Assembly (NCBI RefSeq): GCF_900092135.1
Contig: NZ_FMYF01000001.1
Span: 194,883-258,882 of the forward strand
Direction of reading: 5' to 3'
Length of the DNA stretch: 64,000 bases
Source: Raineyella antarctica
Lineage (GTDB): Bacteria; Actinomycetota; Actinomycetes; Propionibacteriales; Propionibacteriaceae
Shown here: positions 44,135 through 52,934 of the stretch, piece after piece
Numbering within the stretch: position 1 is the first letter of the stretch
How the letters are laid out: every line of letters begins with the position of its first letter
Program-made: the position numbers and the translations under genes
Notes under the pieces: generated by a model
Database searches by the model: none
What the model saw: the letters and a program-made list of their open reading frames with translations, nothing else
Told to the model about the DNA's origin: nothing

Positions 44135-44949
44135 AGCCGGCCGCCGGTCCGGGCGCGTCGCGGCGCGGACAGGACGGTGGAGAAGTACGGCGCGGTGGCC
44201 CCGTCGGTGACCGCCGCGAGCGGCACCACCTGTTCGGCGGGCAGACCGATGTCGGTGCCCATCACCGCTTCCCGGTCGTGGCGCCGCAGGACGTCGACGA
44301 CCTCGGGGAGCCGGCTGCCGCCCTTGTAGACCACGACGGTGTCGCAGGCGTCCAGCACGGCGTCCAGGACCTCGATCCCGGCGGTGGCGGGGGCGAGGGC
44401 GAGGACCTCCTGGCCCTCGCAGAGCGGCGTCCGGCTGGCCGCAGCGAGCGCCTGCATGGCGGTGATGCCGGGGACGACCTCCACCTCGACGTCGGGCAGC
44501 TCCGCGGTGACGTACGCGGCCAGGTAGCTGAAGGTGGAGTAGACCGAAGGGTCGCCGACGGTGGCGAAGCAGACGACGGCCGCGCCCCCGCGGTACTCCT
44601 CGACGGCGGCCGCGGCCGAGGTCTCCCAGGCCTGCCGGCGCCGGGCGGTCACGCCTTGCCGATCGGCCATCGAGAAGGGGACCCGCCGGATCCTGGCCTG
44701 GGGTGCCACGGTGGCGACGATCTCCTCGGCGCGGCCGGGGCCCTCACCGGAGCGCTCGGTGGCCGGGACCAGTACGACGTCGGCCTCGGCGAAGGTGCGC
44801 TGGGCCTTGAGGGTGACCAACTCGGCGTCGCCGGGTCCGACCCCGACCCCGACCAGCCGGCGTCCGCCACCGGCGGTGGGGAGGGCTTGCGGGGCAGCAG
44901 TGGCAGGTCCTGGTCCGGGAAGGGTGGGGTCGGGGGAATGCGTGGTCAT
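44131..44949 (-). CDS. cbiL: Cobalt-precorrin-2 C20-methyltransferase
   Basis: CobI/CbiL, 272 aa. It methylates C20 of cobalt-precorrin-2. Seen: a Pro/Ala-rich N-terminal extension of about 30 residues, then LVGVGVGPGDAELVTLKA, CFATVGDPSVYSTFSYLA and VVPGITAMQALAA. ATG preceded by GGAGG 5 nt upstream, which lies in the expression platform of the riboswitch, so translation initiation of the first operon gene may be what B12 controls. Confidence 0.95.
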   Translation of the reverse strand: MTTHSPDPTLPGPGPATAAPQALPTAGGGRRLVGVGVGPGDAELVTLKAQRTFAEADVVLVPATERSGEGPGRAEEIVATVAPQARIRRVPFSMADRQGVTARRRQAWETSAAAAVEEYRGGAAVVCFATVGDPSVYSTFSYLAAYVTAELPDVEVEVVPGITAMQALAAASRTPLCEGQEVLALAPATAGIEVLDAVLDACDTVVVYKGGSRLPEVVDVLRRHDREAVMGTDIGLPAEQVVPLAAVTDGATAPYFSTVLSAPRRARTGGRL

Positions 44950-44967
44950 GGGGCCTCCTCAGGTCTG

Positions 44968-44997
44968 CCGCCCGATCGTGTGCCGTGCACCGGGCGG
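44968..44997 (-). promoter_or_regulatory. Hairpin of the riboswitch expression platform
   Basis: 7-bp stem CCGCCCG/CGGGCGG, located between the aptamer and the GGAGG of cbiL. No T-run follows it, so control of translation is more likely than termination. Confidence 0.55.
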
Positions 44998-45024
44998 AGT
45001 TCCTGACTGATGAGTTCCTGACTG
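44997..45024 (-). repeat. Direct repeats between the aptamer and the platform hairpin
   Basis: GAGTTCCTGACTG occurs twice (44997-45009 and 45012-45024) with a 15-bp period, and a weaker third copy (GAGTCGCTGACCTG) starts at 45027. The third copy overlaps the end of the aptamer, so the repeats may have arisen by duplicating an aptamer segment. Confidence 0.65.
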
Positions 45025-45170
45025 CGGAGTCGCTGACCTGGGCTCGCACCCCGTTCACAGTGGCGGGACCGGCCCGGATTCAGACCGGCGTTCCTCCGTA
45101 CCTGGTACGTACCGGATCATCCTGCCACTCGCCCCGGTGCGTCCAACGGCGGGGCGGGTGCCGCCCCTGC

Positions 45171-45827
45171 TCAGTCGCAGCGCACGCCGGTGGAGTGGAT
45201 CGGACAGTAGCCGCCGGGGTTCCGGACCAGGTACTGCTGGTGGTAGTCCTCGGCGTACCAGAAGGCGGGCTCGCCGCTGGTGGGGTCGAGCGGGGTGATC
45301 TCGGTGGTGATCGCCCCGTACCCGGCCTTGGCGTACGCATCGGCGTACGCGGGGAGCAGCCGGCGGGCCACCTCGGCCTGGTCGGCCGAGGTGGGGAAGA
45401 GTGCCGAGCGGTACTGGGTGCCGACGTCGTTGCCCTGGCGGTAGCCCTGGGTCGGGTCGTGTGCCTCGAAGAACTGGCGGACCAGCGCCTCGTACGTCAC
45501 GCGCTCGGGGTCGAAGCAGACCCGGACGGTCTCGGCGTGCCCGGTGCGCCCGGTGCAGACCTCCTCGTACGTCGGGTTGGGGGTGAAGCCGCCCTGGTAG
45601 CCCACGGCGGTGTTGGTGACGCCCTCGGTGTTCCAGAACATCTTCTCCTCGCCCCAGAAGCAGCCGAGTGCGAAGTAGGCGACCTCCGAGCCGACCGGGG
45701 TGGCGTCGTCGGGCAGGCCGAACACCAGGTTGGCCGGTGCCGGGTGGGGCAGGACCGGCGTGGACCGTCCCCGCAGCGCACGCTCGGGGCTCACCATCTC
45801 GGGAGTGGGATGCAGGAAGAACGACAT
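45171..45827 (-). CDS. msrA: Peptide-methionine (S)-S-oxide reductase MsrA
   Basis: Repairs the S-form of methionine sulfoxide in proteins and free methionine. 218 aa, the long form like E. coli MsrA. Seen: GCFWGEEKMF with the active Cys at residue 56, VGYQGGFTPNPTYEEVCTGRTGHAE, and the DYHQQYL block near the end. Recycling cysteines toward the C-terminus (C in GGYCPIHS and the final VRCD) fit the thioredoxin-dependent mechanism. ATG lies 6 nt after TACGCT on this strand, so it is probably leaderless. Separated from the upstream dehydrogenase gene by a strong hairpin. Confidence 0.95.
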   Translation of the reverse strand: MSFFLHPTPEMVSPERALRGRSTPVLPHPAPANLVFGLPDDATPVGSEVAYFALGCFWGEEKMFWNTEGVTNTAVGYQGGFTPNPTYEEVCTGRTGHAETVRVCFDPERVTYEALVRQFFEAHDPTQGYRQGNDVGTQYRSALFPTSADQAEVARRLLPAYADAYAKAGYGAITTEITPLDPTSGEPAFWYAEDYHQQYLVRNPGGYCPIHSTGVRCD

Positions 45828-45843
45828 GCTCCGAGCGTACGTG

Positions 45844-45894
45844 CGCCCACAGACACCGGCCAGAGCCGCAGGGCCGGGCCGGTGTCTGTGGGCG
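45844..45894. terminator. 18-bp hairpin between the alcohol dehydrogenase gene and msrA
   Basis: CGCCCACAGACACCGGCC (45844-45861) and its perfect complement (45877-45894) form an 18-bp stem with a 15-nt loop. No T-run. It would end the dehydrogenase transcript about 45 nt after its stop and insulate msrA. Confidence 0.75.
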
Positions 45895-45940
45895 TGGACG
45901 GGCGATCGTGCGAGGGGCCGTCCGGTCCGGGTGGGGGTGG

Positions 45941-46894
45941 CTACTCGTAGATCGCGATGAAGCGGCCGACCACCCCGCCGGCGCGCAGCTTGTCGATCGC
46001 CCCCGGGATGTCGGCGTGGGTGATCCGGTTCATCGGCGGGTTGAGCTTGCCGCTCTCCATCAGCTCGTAGATGCCGGCCAGGTCCTCCTTGGTGCCGGAC
46101 TTGGAACCGCGGATGGTGAGCTGCTTGATGATCAGCGGATAGGTGTTGATCGTCGCCTCCAGCCGGCCCATCCCCACCTGCACGAAGGTGCCGAACTCGG
46201 CCAGCGTCTCCACCCCCTGGGCGGTCGTGGTCCCGAATCCGGCGTAGTCGACGATGAGGTCCAGGCCCTTGTCCGTGAAGGCGGTGATCGAGTCGGCCAC
46301 ATCCGCGAGCCCGATCTCGCCGGCCAGCTCCCTGGTCGTCGGCGAGACCTCCGCGCCGTACACCTCGGCACCGGTCAGCACCGCGACGCGGGCGCCGATG
46401 TAGCCCAGGCCGCCGAGCCCGATCACGCCGACCTTCATCCCGGCCTTGCACCCGCCGGTGGTCATCATGGCGTGGTACGCGGTGAGGCCCGCATCCGTGG
46501 CCATGGCGCCCAGGTCGAACGGCACCGCGTCCGGCAGCCGGACCAGGTTGTCGTCGGTGGCCAGCAGCTTGGGCGCGAAGCCGCCGTCCCACTGGCCGTA
46601 GCCGAGGGCATCGCCGTCGGACATCACCGGGGCCAGGCCGACCCGGTCACCGACCTTCCAGTGCTCCATGCCTTCGCCGACCTCGGAGATGACCCCCGCG
46701 TTCTCGTGCCCCATCGTCCTGGGCAGGGTGGGGAACAGGGGCATCCAGCCAGGGTCGTCCAGGGCCGTCACGTCCGAGTGGCACACCCCGGCGGCCTTCA
46801 CGTCCACCACGACCGTGCCCGGCCGGGCGTGGGGCTCGGGTACCTCGTTGGCCTCCAGCGGCTGGTTCGTACCGACAAACTGCCATGCTCTCAT
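45941..46894 (-). CDS. Zinc-dependent alcohol dehydrogenase family protein, lacking the structural zinc site
   Basis: MDR-type oxidoreductase of 317 aa, shorter than the usual 340-350. Seen: the catalytic-zinc motifs AAGVCHSD (Cys near 38) and GHENAG (His and Glu), the cofactor-binding VGVIGLGGLGYIGA in the middle, and the closing PLIIKQLTIRGS block. The four-cysteine structural zinc loop found after GHE in most members is missing; the region reads GLAPVMSDGDALGYG instead. Likely NAD(P)H-dependent reduction of an alcohol or aldehyde, substrate unknown. Monocistronic by the flanking hairpin. Confidence 0.85.
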   Translation of the reverse strand: MRAWQFVGTNQPLEANEVPEPHARPGTVVVDVKAAGVCHSDVTALDDPGWMPLFPTLPRTMGHENAGVISEVGEGMEHWKVGDRVGLAPVMSDGDALGYGQWDGGFAPKLLATDDNLVRLPDAVPFDLGAMATDAGLTAYHAMMTTGGCKAGMKVGVIGLGGLGYIGARVAVLTGAEVYGAEVSPTTRELAGEIGLADVADSITAFTDKGLDLIVDYAGFGTTTAQGVETLAEFGTFVQVGMGRLEATINTYPLIIKQLTIRGSKSGTKEDLAGIYELMESGKLNPPMNRITHADIPGAIDKLRAGGVVGRFIAIYE

Positions 46895-47110
46895 CGGGTC
46901 TCCTTCGACACCGGACCTGCTGTCACACGTGAGGCACCCGCGGCAGGCCGAGGACTCCCCGTGGGGCGTCCGGGTGCGGGCGCCCTGCGGGATCTCTTCA
47001 CGCTACCCCCGGGGGTACGTACGGACCGGCGCAGTGAGCTGAATCACACGGCCGGCCCCGGGTTGCCACCAGGGCGCAGGGATGCCCCCCGGGGCATGCC
47101 CACCGTCGGT

Positions 47111-47116
47111 TAGGCT
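47111..47116 (+). promoter_or_regulatory. Leaderless -10 box of the nitrobindin-like gene
   Basis: TAGGCT, 6 nt before the ATG at 47123, no ribosome binding site. Confidence 0.55.
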
Positions 47117-47122
47117 CCAGGC

Positions 47123-47596
47123 ATGGAACTGACCGCCAATCTCGTCCCGCTCGCGGACCTCGTCGGCACCTGGACCGGACAGGGCACGGGGGAGTACCCC
47201 ACGATCGAGCCGTTCGGCTACCACGAGGAGATCACCTTCGCCTTCGTGGGCAAGCCGTTCCTCGTCTACAGCCAGCGCACCCGCGGCATGGACGGGGCCC
47301 CGCTGCACATGGAGACCGGCTACCTGCGGCACACCGGCGCCGGCCACCTGGAGTTCGTGCTGGCCCAGCCGACCGGGCAGGCCGAGCTGGCCGAGGGGAA
47401 CCTGGTGGCCTCCGACGACGGACTGGTACTCGAGCTGACCGCCCGGGTGTGGTCGGCCTCGACCGCCAAGGACGTCTCGGCCAGTCGCCGTACGTACCGC
47501 CTGGTCGGCGACACGCTGAGCAGCTCGTTCGACATGGCCGCCGTCGGTCAGCCGATGGCGCGCCACCTCACCTCGGAGCTGGTGCGCTCGGCCTGA
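47123..47596 (+). CDS. Nitrobindin-family (THAP4-like) heme-binding beta-barrel protein
   Basis: 157 aa, the normal size. Seen: the opening GTWTGQGTGEYPTIEPFGYHEE, which carries the conserved GxWxGxG of the family, an antiparallel beta pattern through the middle, and a C-terminal HL..EL segment with a His at about residue 148, the likely heme-iron ligand. Family members bind ferric heme in a solvent-exposed barrel and react with NO or peroxynitrite. Its TGA stop and that of convergent ung together read TGATCA. Leaderless by the TAGGCT box. Confidence 0.88.
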   Translation: MELTANLVPLADLVGTWTGQGTGEYPTIEPFGYHEEITFAFVGKPFLVYSQRTRGMDGAPLHMETGYLRHTGAGHLEFVLAQPTGQAELAEGNLVASDDGLVLELTARVWSASTAKDVSASRRTYRLVGDTLSSSFDMAAVGQPMARHLTSELVRSA

Positions 47597-48283
47597 TCAG
47601 TGCTGGTGGGCCAGGTCCCAGTCGATCGGCCGGCCGCCCTGGGCGACCAGGGCGGCATTGGCCCGGCTGAACGGGCGCGAGCCGAAGAAGCCGTTGCGGG
47701 CACTGAGCGGGGACGGGTGGGCGCTCTCGATCACCGGGATCCCGGGCAGTAGCGGAGCCAGGGCGCGGGCGTCGCGCCCCCACAGGATCGCCACCAGCGG
47801 TCCGCCACGCTGCGCCAGCGCGCGGATCGCCGTCCCGGTGACCTCTTCCCAGCCGCGGCCGCGATGCGACGCGGGCTTGCCGGGCTGCACCGTCAGGCAC
47901 CTGTTGAGCAGCAGCACGCCCTGCTCGAACCAGCCGGTCAGGTCGCCGTTCGTGGCCGGGGGGATGCCGAGGTCGGTCTGCAGCTCCGCATAGATGTTGC
48001 GCAGGCTGGCGGGCAGCGGGGACACGTCGGCGGCCACGGAGAAGCTCAGTCCCACCGGATGCCCGGGCGTCGGGTAGGGGTCCTGGCCCACGACCAGGAC
48101 CCGGACGTCGGCCATCGGCCGGGTGAACGCGCGCAGCACCTGGTGGCCCGCGGGCAGGTATCCCCGCCCCGCGGCGATCTCGGCGCGCAGGAAGTCGCCC
48201 ATCGCGGCGACGACGGGGGCGACCGGGGCGAGTGCCTCGGCCCAGTCCTCGGCGATCAACTCGCCCAACACCTGGCGTGTCAT
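47597..48283 (-). CDS. ung: Uracil-DNA glycosylase, family 1
   Basis: Excises uracil from DNA after cytosine deamination, of special use in a GC-rich genome. 228 aa. Seen: [18 protein letters not shown] with the catalytic Asp at residue 68, LLLNRCLTV, and HPSPLSA with the catalytic His near the C-terminus. Its start overlaps the stop of the upstream MFS gene (ATGA), so the two are cotranscribed. Confidence 0.96.
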   Translation of the reverse strand: MTRQVLGELIAEDWAEALAPVAPVVAAMGDFLRAEIAAGRGYLPAGHQVLRAFTRPMADVRVLVVGQDPYPTPGHPVGLSFSVAADVSPLPASLRNIYAELQTDLGIPPATNGDLTGWFEQGVLLLNRCLTVQPGKPASHRGRGWEEVTGTAIRALAQRGGPLVAILWGRDARALAPLLPGIPVIESAHPSPLSARNGFFGSRPFSRANAALVAQGGRPIDWDLAHQH

Positions 48284-49527
48284 CGTGCGACCTCCACTGG
48301 CTGGTCACCGTCCCGGTCGGGCCGGGGCATCCGGACCGAGGCCAGGGCGGCCAGGGCCATCAGCAGCGTACCGGTCAGGAAGGCGCCCGACAGGTCCAGG
48401 CCGTCCGCGATCGCACCGGCCGCCAGCGGGCCGATGATCTGGCCGGCATCGCCCGCCATGGAGAAGACCGCCACCGGCGTGCCGGAGCGCGCCCCGGCCA
48501 CGTCCCCGACGGTGGCGGCCGGCGCAGTGCCCATCAGGGCGACCCCGACCGCGTTCACGCACAGCGCCGCCACCAGGAGCCAGATGGTGGGGGCGAAGGC
48601 GATCCCCACCATCGCCACCGCGCCGATCAGGCTGCCGGCCACCATCGCGGGGCGCCGGCCCACCCGGTCGACGAACCGTCCGGCCGGCTGGATCGCGACG
48701 GTCTGCACCACGGCGGCGATCGCCAGCGCGATGCCGGTCCAGACCGGCGTGTGGTGCAGCACCTCCACGACCAGGACGGGCATCAGCGAGGACCGGATGC
48801 CCAGTGAGCTCCACCCGTTCGCGAAGTTGCACACCAGCGCCGCCTGGTAGCGCAGGTCCGCCAGCACGGTCCGGAACGGTCGCGGTGCCAGCAGTTCCGT
48901 GCCCTGCCCCGCGCCTGCGTCAGCAGCGCCGGTCGTACGGCCGTGGCCCTGCAGGAGGAACACCCCGACCAGGGCGGCGCCGACCAGGGTGAGGGCATAG
49001 AAGAAGAACGGCGCCCGGATGGAGACTGCGGCCAGCAGGCCGCCGACGGCCGGTCCGGCCATGTTCCCGACCAGGAAGCCGGTCTGGAAGGTCCCGGTGG
49101 CCCGCCCACGCTGGTTCGGGGCGGTGGAGCGGATCAGCAGCGTCATCGCGGACACGGTGAACATCGAGGACCCGATGCCTCCGGCGGCACGGAAGACCAG
49201 CAGCTGCTCGTACGTCTGGGCCAGCCCCATCGCCGCACTGGAGAGCGCCACGATCAGTACGCCGGCGACCAGCACGGTGCGCTCGCCCAGCCGGTCGATC
49301 AGCCGCCCGGTGAACGGGCTGGTGACCAGCCGCATCAGTGCGAACGAGGAGACCACCATGCCGGTCTCGAACTGCCCGACGCCGAACGAGCGGGTGAAGA
49401 CGGGCAGTACCGGGACGACGACGCCGAAGCCGACAGCCACGAAGAAGGCGATCACCCCGAGGACGTGGACCGCGGTGGGCAACCTGTCGGCGGCCGCGCC
49501 GCGTCGGGACAGGAGAGGCCGGATCAT
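48280..49527 (-). CDS. MFS transporter
   Basis: 415 aa with about twelve membrane segments. Seen: [17 protein letters not shown] after helix 1, the loop motif [14 protein letters not shown] between helices 2 and 3 and [13 protein letters not shown] in the second half, as in DHA1 drug:proton antiporters. Substrate unknown. On this strand TAGAGT lies 7 nt before the ATG 49527, so it is probably leaderless; a longer frame upstream shows no family feature. Operon with ung. Confidence 0.88.
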   Translation of the reverse strand: MIRPLLSRRGAAADRLPTAVHVLGVIAFFVAVGFGVVVPVLPVFTRSFGVGQFETGMVVSSFALMRLVTSPFTGRLIDRLGERTVLVAGVLIVALSSAAMGLAQTYEQLLVFRAAGGIGSSMFTVSAMTLLIRSTAPNQRGRATGTFQTGFLVGNMAGPAVGGLLAAVSIRAPFFFYALTLVGAALVGVFLLQGHGRTTGAADAGAGQGTELLAPRPFRTVLADLRYQAALVCNFANGWSSLGIRSSLMPVLVVEVLHHTPVWTGIALAIAAVVQTVAIQPAGRFVDRVGRRPAMVAGSLIGAVAMVGIAFAPTIWLLVAALCVNAVGVALMGTAPAATVGDVAGARSGTPVAVFSMAGDAGQIIGPLAAGAIADGLDLSGAFLTGTLLMALAALASVRMPRPDRDGDQPVEVAR

Positions 49528-49648
49528 TGCCCGCACTCTAGTCCGTCGGCAAGGACGCAGTGACCCGCTGGACCGGGACCCGTCCCGCCCCGGCCCCTCG
49601 TCGCTGTAGGTTGGACCAGCCTGACACCGAGCGAAACGGGGACATCTC

Positions 49649-51025
49649 GTGGAACCTGAATCCGAGCGCACCGGGCAGCCGCTCGCCGTCCTGCCCGGGG
49701 CCGAGCCCACAGGGTCGGCAGCCGCTGTGCCGGCCGGCATCCGGGTGGCGGCCTCCTGGACCTGGCGCCTGCTGCTGATCGGTGTCGGCGTCGTCGTGGT
49801 CGGCTACGTGTTCCGGTACTTCTCCGGCCTGGCGATCCCGCTGGCCGTGGCGGTCCTCCTTGCCGCGCTGCTCGCCGCGCCGAAGGCGTGGCTGGTGCGC
49901 CATGGGTTCAACAAGGCGCTCGCCTCGGGCCTGACGCTGGTGGTCGGACTGGCGCTGGTGGTGGGTGTCCTGACCGGTGTGGTGGCCCAGATGGTGTCCG
50001 AGGGCCCCAAGCTGTTCACCTCGGCCCAGACGGGCCTGCTGCAGTTGGTCACCTGGCTGAGCGAGGGTCCGCTCAAGCTCGCCCCCGAGCAGGTCCAGGG
50101 CATGCTCAACGACCAGTTCGCACGCATCCCCGGGCGGCTGCAGCAGTGGTCGGGCCAGATCGTCGGCGTCGCAGCCGGCGTGGGCAGCGGTGTCGCCTCC
50201 TTCTTCGCCGGCATGTTCACGGCGTTGTTCGCCCTGTTCTTCTTCCTGTACAGCGGGCGCCTGCTGTGGGCCGCCTTCGTGCGCATCGTCCCGGCCCGGG
50301 TCCGACCCGCCGTCGACCGGGGCGGGACCGTCGGCTGGAAGGCGCTCACGGGCTACGTACGCACCACCGTGATCGTCGCCGCGGTGGACGCGGTGGGCAT
50401 CACCATCGGCGCGGTGGCGCTGAACATCCCGCTGGCCGGCGCGATCGGTGCGCTGACCTTCATCGGCGCCTTCGTGCCGATCGTCGGTGCCTTTGTCGCC
50501 GGCGTCATCGGCGTGCTGATCGCCCTGGTCACCAAGGGCTGGGTGGCGGCGCTCATCCTGCTCGGCGTCGTGCTGGCGGTGCAGCAGCTGGAGGGGAACG
50601 TGCTCCAGCCCTTCCTGATGGGCAAGGCCGTCTCCCTGCACCCCCTGGCGATCCTGCTGGGGATCAGCGTCGGCGTCACCCTCGGTGGCATCGCCGGAGC
50701 CGTGGTGGCCGTCCCGGTACTGGCGTTCGCGAAGGCCTTCGTGGACTCCCTCACGCACCGGGAGTGGCTGGCCCTCGCCCCGGCGCCGGACCTGCGCCTG
50801 ACCACCCCCGACATCGTGGCGAGCAACGCCCTCGGTGGCGGGACGGAAGCCACGCTGGCGCTCCAGCTGGACCCGAGCAACACCACCACCGCCGAGCTCA
50901 CCAGCCTGCGGGTCGCACCGGTGTCGACGTCCGAGGCCCACGACGCGGAGGCGACCGCCCGCCCGGAGGGCTCCGAGGACGACGCTGCACTCCGCCGGGG
51001 TGACGAGGCCGACGGATCCGCGTGA
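49649..51025 (+). CDS. AI-2E family transporter-like membrane protein
   Basis: 458 aa. Seen: a short cytosolic start, two helices at about 38-105, a long extracytoplasmic amphipathic stretch (about 115-175), then the typical helix block with ALFALFFFLYSGR, FIGAFVPIVGAFVAG and LEGNVLQPFLMGKAVSLHPLAILLGISVG, which is the hallmark of the family. Some members export the autoinducer AI-2, others act as Na+/H+ antiporters; the role here is open. The last 80 residues are disordered and acidic. GTG start. Confidence 0.88.
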   Translation: MEPESERTGQPLAVLPGAEPTGSAAAVPAGIRVAASWTWRLLLIGVGVVVVGYVFRYFSGLAIPLAVAVLLAALLAAPKAWLVRHGFNKALASGLTLVVGLALVVGVLTGVVAQMVSEGPKLFTSAQTGLLQLVTWLSEGPLKLAPEQVQGMLNDQFARIPGRLQQWSGQIVGVAAGVGSGVASFFAGMFTALFALFFFLYSGRLLWAAFVRIVPARVRPAVDRGGTVGWKALTGYVRTTVIVAAVDAVGITIGAVALNIPLAGAIGALTFIGAFVPIVGAFVAGVIGVLIALVTKGWVAALILLGVVLAVQQLEGNVLQPFLMGKAVSLHPLAILLGISVGVTLGGIAGAVVAVPVLAFAKAFVDSLTHREWLALAPAPDLRLTTPDIVASNALGGGTEATLALQLDPSNTTTAELTSLRVAPVSTSEAHDAEATARPEGSEDDAALRRGDEADGSA

Positions 51026-51107
51026 GGGCCCGCCCCGCACCCTGACCGATCCCTGAAACCTCCCGTGCACGGTGCCGGGCAGCACCGGGCGCTCCTATCG
51101 TGGGGGC

Positions 51108-52205
51108 ATGGACACGCCTGACCTGAGCCGGATCCTCGCTGACCTCGCAGCAGGCCGGATCGACACAGCCGAAGCCAACCGACTGATCGAGGACCTGCAG
51201 GGCACCCCCCGGACCGAGGCTCCTGCCCCGGACGCTGCAGGGGCCGGCGGGTCGGCAGGCACGCCGCACGCCGGCGCCCACGGCGCGGCGGACGCATCGG
51301 ATGGCGACACCCCGTACGCCGGCACCTCCAGCTCCGAGTCCTGGTCGACGACGTCGGGTACCGGCCAGGTTGCCGGTGACGTCCTGCGAGAGGTCTTCCG
51401 GACCGCCCGCCATGCAGCCTCCCGGGCCGCCGACGTCGCGGCCGAGGCGGCCGCCGGTGCGGCCGGGGCAGCGGGCTACGTCCGTACCGACCGGGGCCAT
51501 GCAGAGCCCGGGCAGCAGCACACTGCCGCCGCCGGGGCCACCGGCCGGGCCGCCGCCGGGGCCCGCCGGGTCAGCGTCCGGGTCACCGGCAAGCGCGTCC
51601 GGATCGTGGTGGATCCGTCGGTGAGCGGCTGCCACGTCACCGGCGAGCATGTCCTGCGGCGCAACGGCGACCTGATCGAGGTCAGCGCCGAGGGGGACTT
51701 CCGCCCCCACATCAGTGCGATCAAGCTGCCCTCGCCGCTGCACCTGGAGGCCCTGCGCCGGCCCCGCGGCAACGAACTGCTGATCCGGATCCACCCCTCG
51801 ATGGCGCTGGACGTGGAGGTGACCGCAGGGAACCTGCAGGTCGCCAACGTGCCGCGCCTGGGCCGGGTCCGGCTCACCGCCGGGTCGGCGACGATCACCG
51901 GCTTCGAGGAGGTCGAGGACGCCCTCGTGCAGGCCGCAGTGGTCCAGATGTCGGGGCGGATCACCACCGGACGCTCCCGGATCCGGGTCGAGTCCGGGCA
52001 GCTGTCCCTCAAGCTGGACCAGGGCTCCAACGTGACGGTGGTGGCCGCCGCCTCGATCGGCCGGGTCACCTGGTCCGGCCAGCACACCGGCTCCGGGGAC
52101 CAGGTCGTGATGGGCAACGGGTCCGCGCGGCTCGACATCACCGTCGTGATGGGGCACGCGGGGGTCCAGGTCGGGCTGCCCGCAGCGGAGCCGTCCGGCT
52201 CCTGA
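51108..52205 (+). CDS. DUF4097-like adhesin/bactofilin-type protein with a short N-terminal helical motif
   Basis: 365 aa, cytosolic or surface associated (no signal peptide or membrane helix seen). The first 35 residues (LSRILADLAAGRIDTAEANRLIEDL) form a helical SHOCT-like motif. A long Ala/Gly/Thr-rich linker (about 35-150) leads to a repetitive beta domain from about 160 on with regularly spaced valines and glycines (VSVRVTGKRVRIVVDPSVSG), typical of DUF4097 beta helices. Function unknown. ATG 51108 is 6 nt after TATCGT, so leaderless is possible, but GGGGG also precedes it. Confidence 0.7.
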   Translation: MDTPDLSRILADLAAGRIDTAEANRLIEDLQGTPRTEAPAPDAAGAGGSAGTPHAGAHGAADASDGDTPYAGTSSSESWSTTSGTGQVAGDVLREVFRTARHAASRAADVAAEAAAGAAGAAGYVRTDRGHAEPGQQHTAAAGATGRAAAGARRVSVRVTGKRVRIVVDPSVSGCHVTGEHVLRRNGDLIEVSAEGDFRPHISAIKLPSPLHLEALRRPRGNELLIRIHPSMALDVEVTAGNLQVANVPRLGRVRLTAGSATITGFEEVEDALVQAAVVQMSGRITTGRSRIRVESGQLSLKLDQGSNVTVVAAASIGRVTWSGQHTGSGDQVVMGNGSARLDITVVMGHAGVQVGLPAAEPSGS

Positions 52206-52239
52206 CCGGCCTGGTTCCCGAGCATCCGTGGACATGGAC

Positions 52240-52289
52240 GAGCTCCCCGGGACATCGACCGGATCAGTGGTCGGTTTCCCGGGGAGCTC
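52240..52289. terminator. Bidirectional terminator before greA
   Basis: GAGCTCCCCGGG pairs perfectly with CCCGGGGAGCTC (12 bp); the 26-nt loop can form a smaller inner stem. It lies 34 nt after one stop and 27 nt from the greA stop on the other strand. Confidence 0.72.
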
Positions 52290-52316
52290 GGTGGTGCGGG
52301 AGATGTCCCGCAGGGG

Positions 52317-52820
52317 TCAGTGGGCCTCGATCTTCTGGACGGTCACGCTGAGCGTGGCTCCGCTCGGCGCCTCGTACGAGACGGTGTCGCCGACCCGGGC
52401 GCCCAGCACGGCCTGGCCGAGCGGGGACTGCGGGCTGTAGACCTCGACGTCGGCCAGCGAGTCGTCCAGCTGGGCGTTCTCCCGGGAGCCGAGGAAGAAG
52501 GACTCGGTATCGTCCTCGTCGCCGTCCCAGGCCACGGTCACCACGGTGCCCACGCCGACGGTCTCGGTGTCGGCCGGGCCCTCGCCGACCTGGGCGACGC
52601 GCAGGGTGTGCTCGATGACCGTGATCTTCGCCTCCTGCTGGCCCTGCTCCTCGCGCGCGGCGTGGTAGCCGGCGTTCTCGGAGAGGTCACCCTCGTCGCG
52701 AGCCTGCGCGATCTTCTTCGAGATCGCCTCGCGGTTGTGCTTCAGCGCCTCGAGCTCCGCAGCAAGCTTGTCGTAGGCCGCCTGGGTGAGGAAGACGGTG
52801 TCGGTAACGTTCTCTGCCAT
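52317..52820 (-). CDS. greA: Transcription elongation factor GreA
   Basis: Rescues backtracked RNA polymerase by stimulating cleavage of the nascent RNA. 167 aa. Seen: an N-terminal coiled coil with the acidic tip DEGDLSENAGY (residues 42-52), which is inserted in the polymerase secondary channel, and the C-terminal FKBP-like domain ending SPQSPLGQAVLGARVGD. TAGACT is 6 nt before the ATG on this strand (52827-52832), so the mRNA is likely leaderless. Confidence 0.95.
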   Translation of the reverse strand: MAENVTDTVFLTQAAYDKLAAELEALKHNREAISKKIAQARDEGDLSENAGYHAAREEQGQQEAKITVIEHTLRVAQVGEGPADTETVGVGTVVTVAWDGDEDDTESFFLGSRENAQLDDSLADVEVYSPQSPLGQAVLGARVGDTVSYEAPSGATLSVTVQKIEAH

Positions 52821-52934
52821 CGCGCCAGTCTAACGGATGGCCCAACAGCGGGGCTTCGAGCGCTGTCCCGTCCCGTCCCGAGGACCCGGGAGCCATGCAC
52901 TCCTCGGGCCCCGCGGACCGTTCGCCCGTTCAGC

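Larger units (their letters stand above)
44961..45130 (-). ncRNA. Cobalamin (B12) riboswitch upstream of cbiL
   Basis: On the - strand the segment reads GGAACGCCGGTCTGAATCCG, then GGCCGGTCCCGCCACTGTGA, which is the conserved core of a class I cobalamin aptamer; the B12 box GCCACTG is at 45058-45064 (complement). Farther on, GCGAGCCCAGGTCAGCG matches the closing element. Before the cbiL start, CCGCCCG/CGGGCGG (44968-44997) can form a hairpin next to the ribosome binding site. In this type of riboswitch adenosyl- or hydroxocobalamin binding lowers expression, so B12 would repress its own synthesis operon. Exact 5' limit is approximate. Confidence 0.92.
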
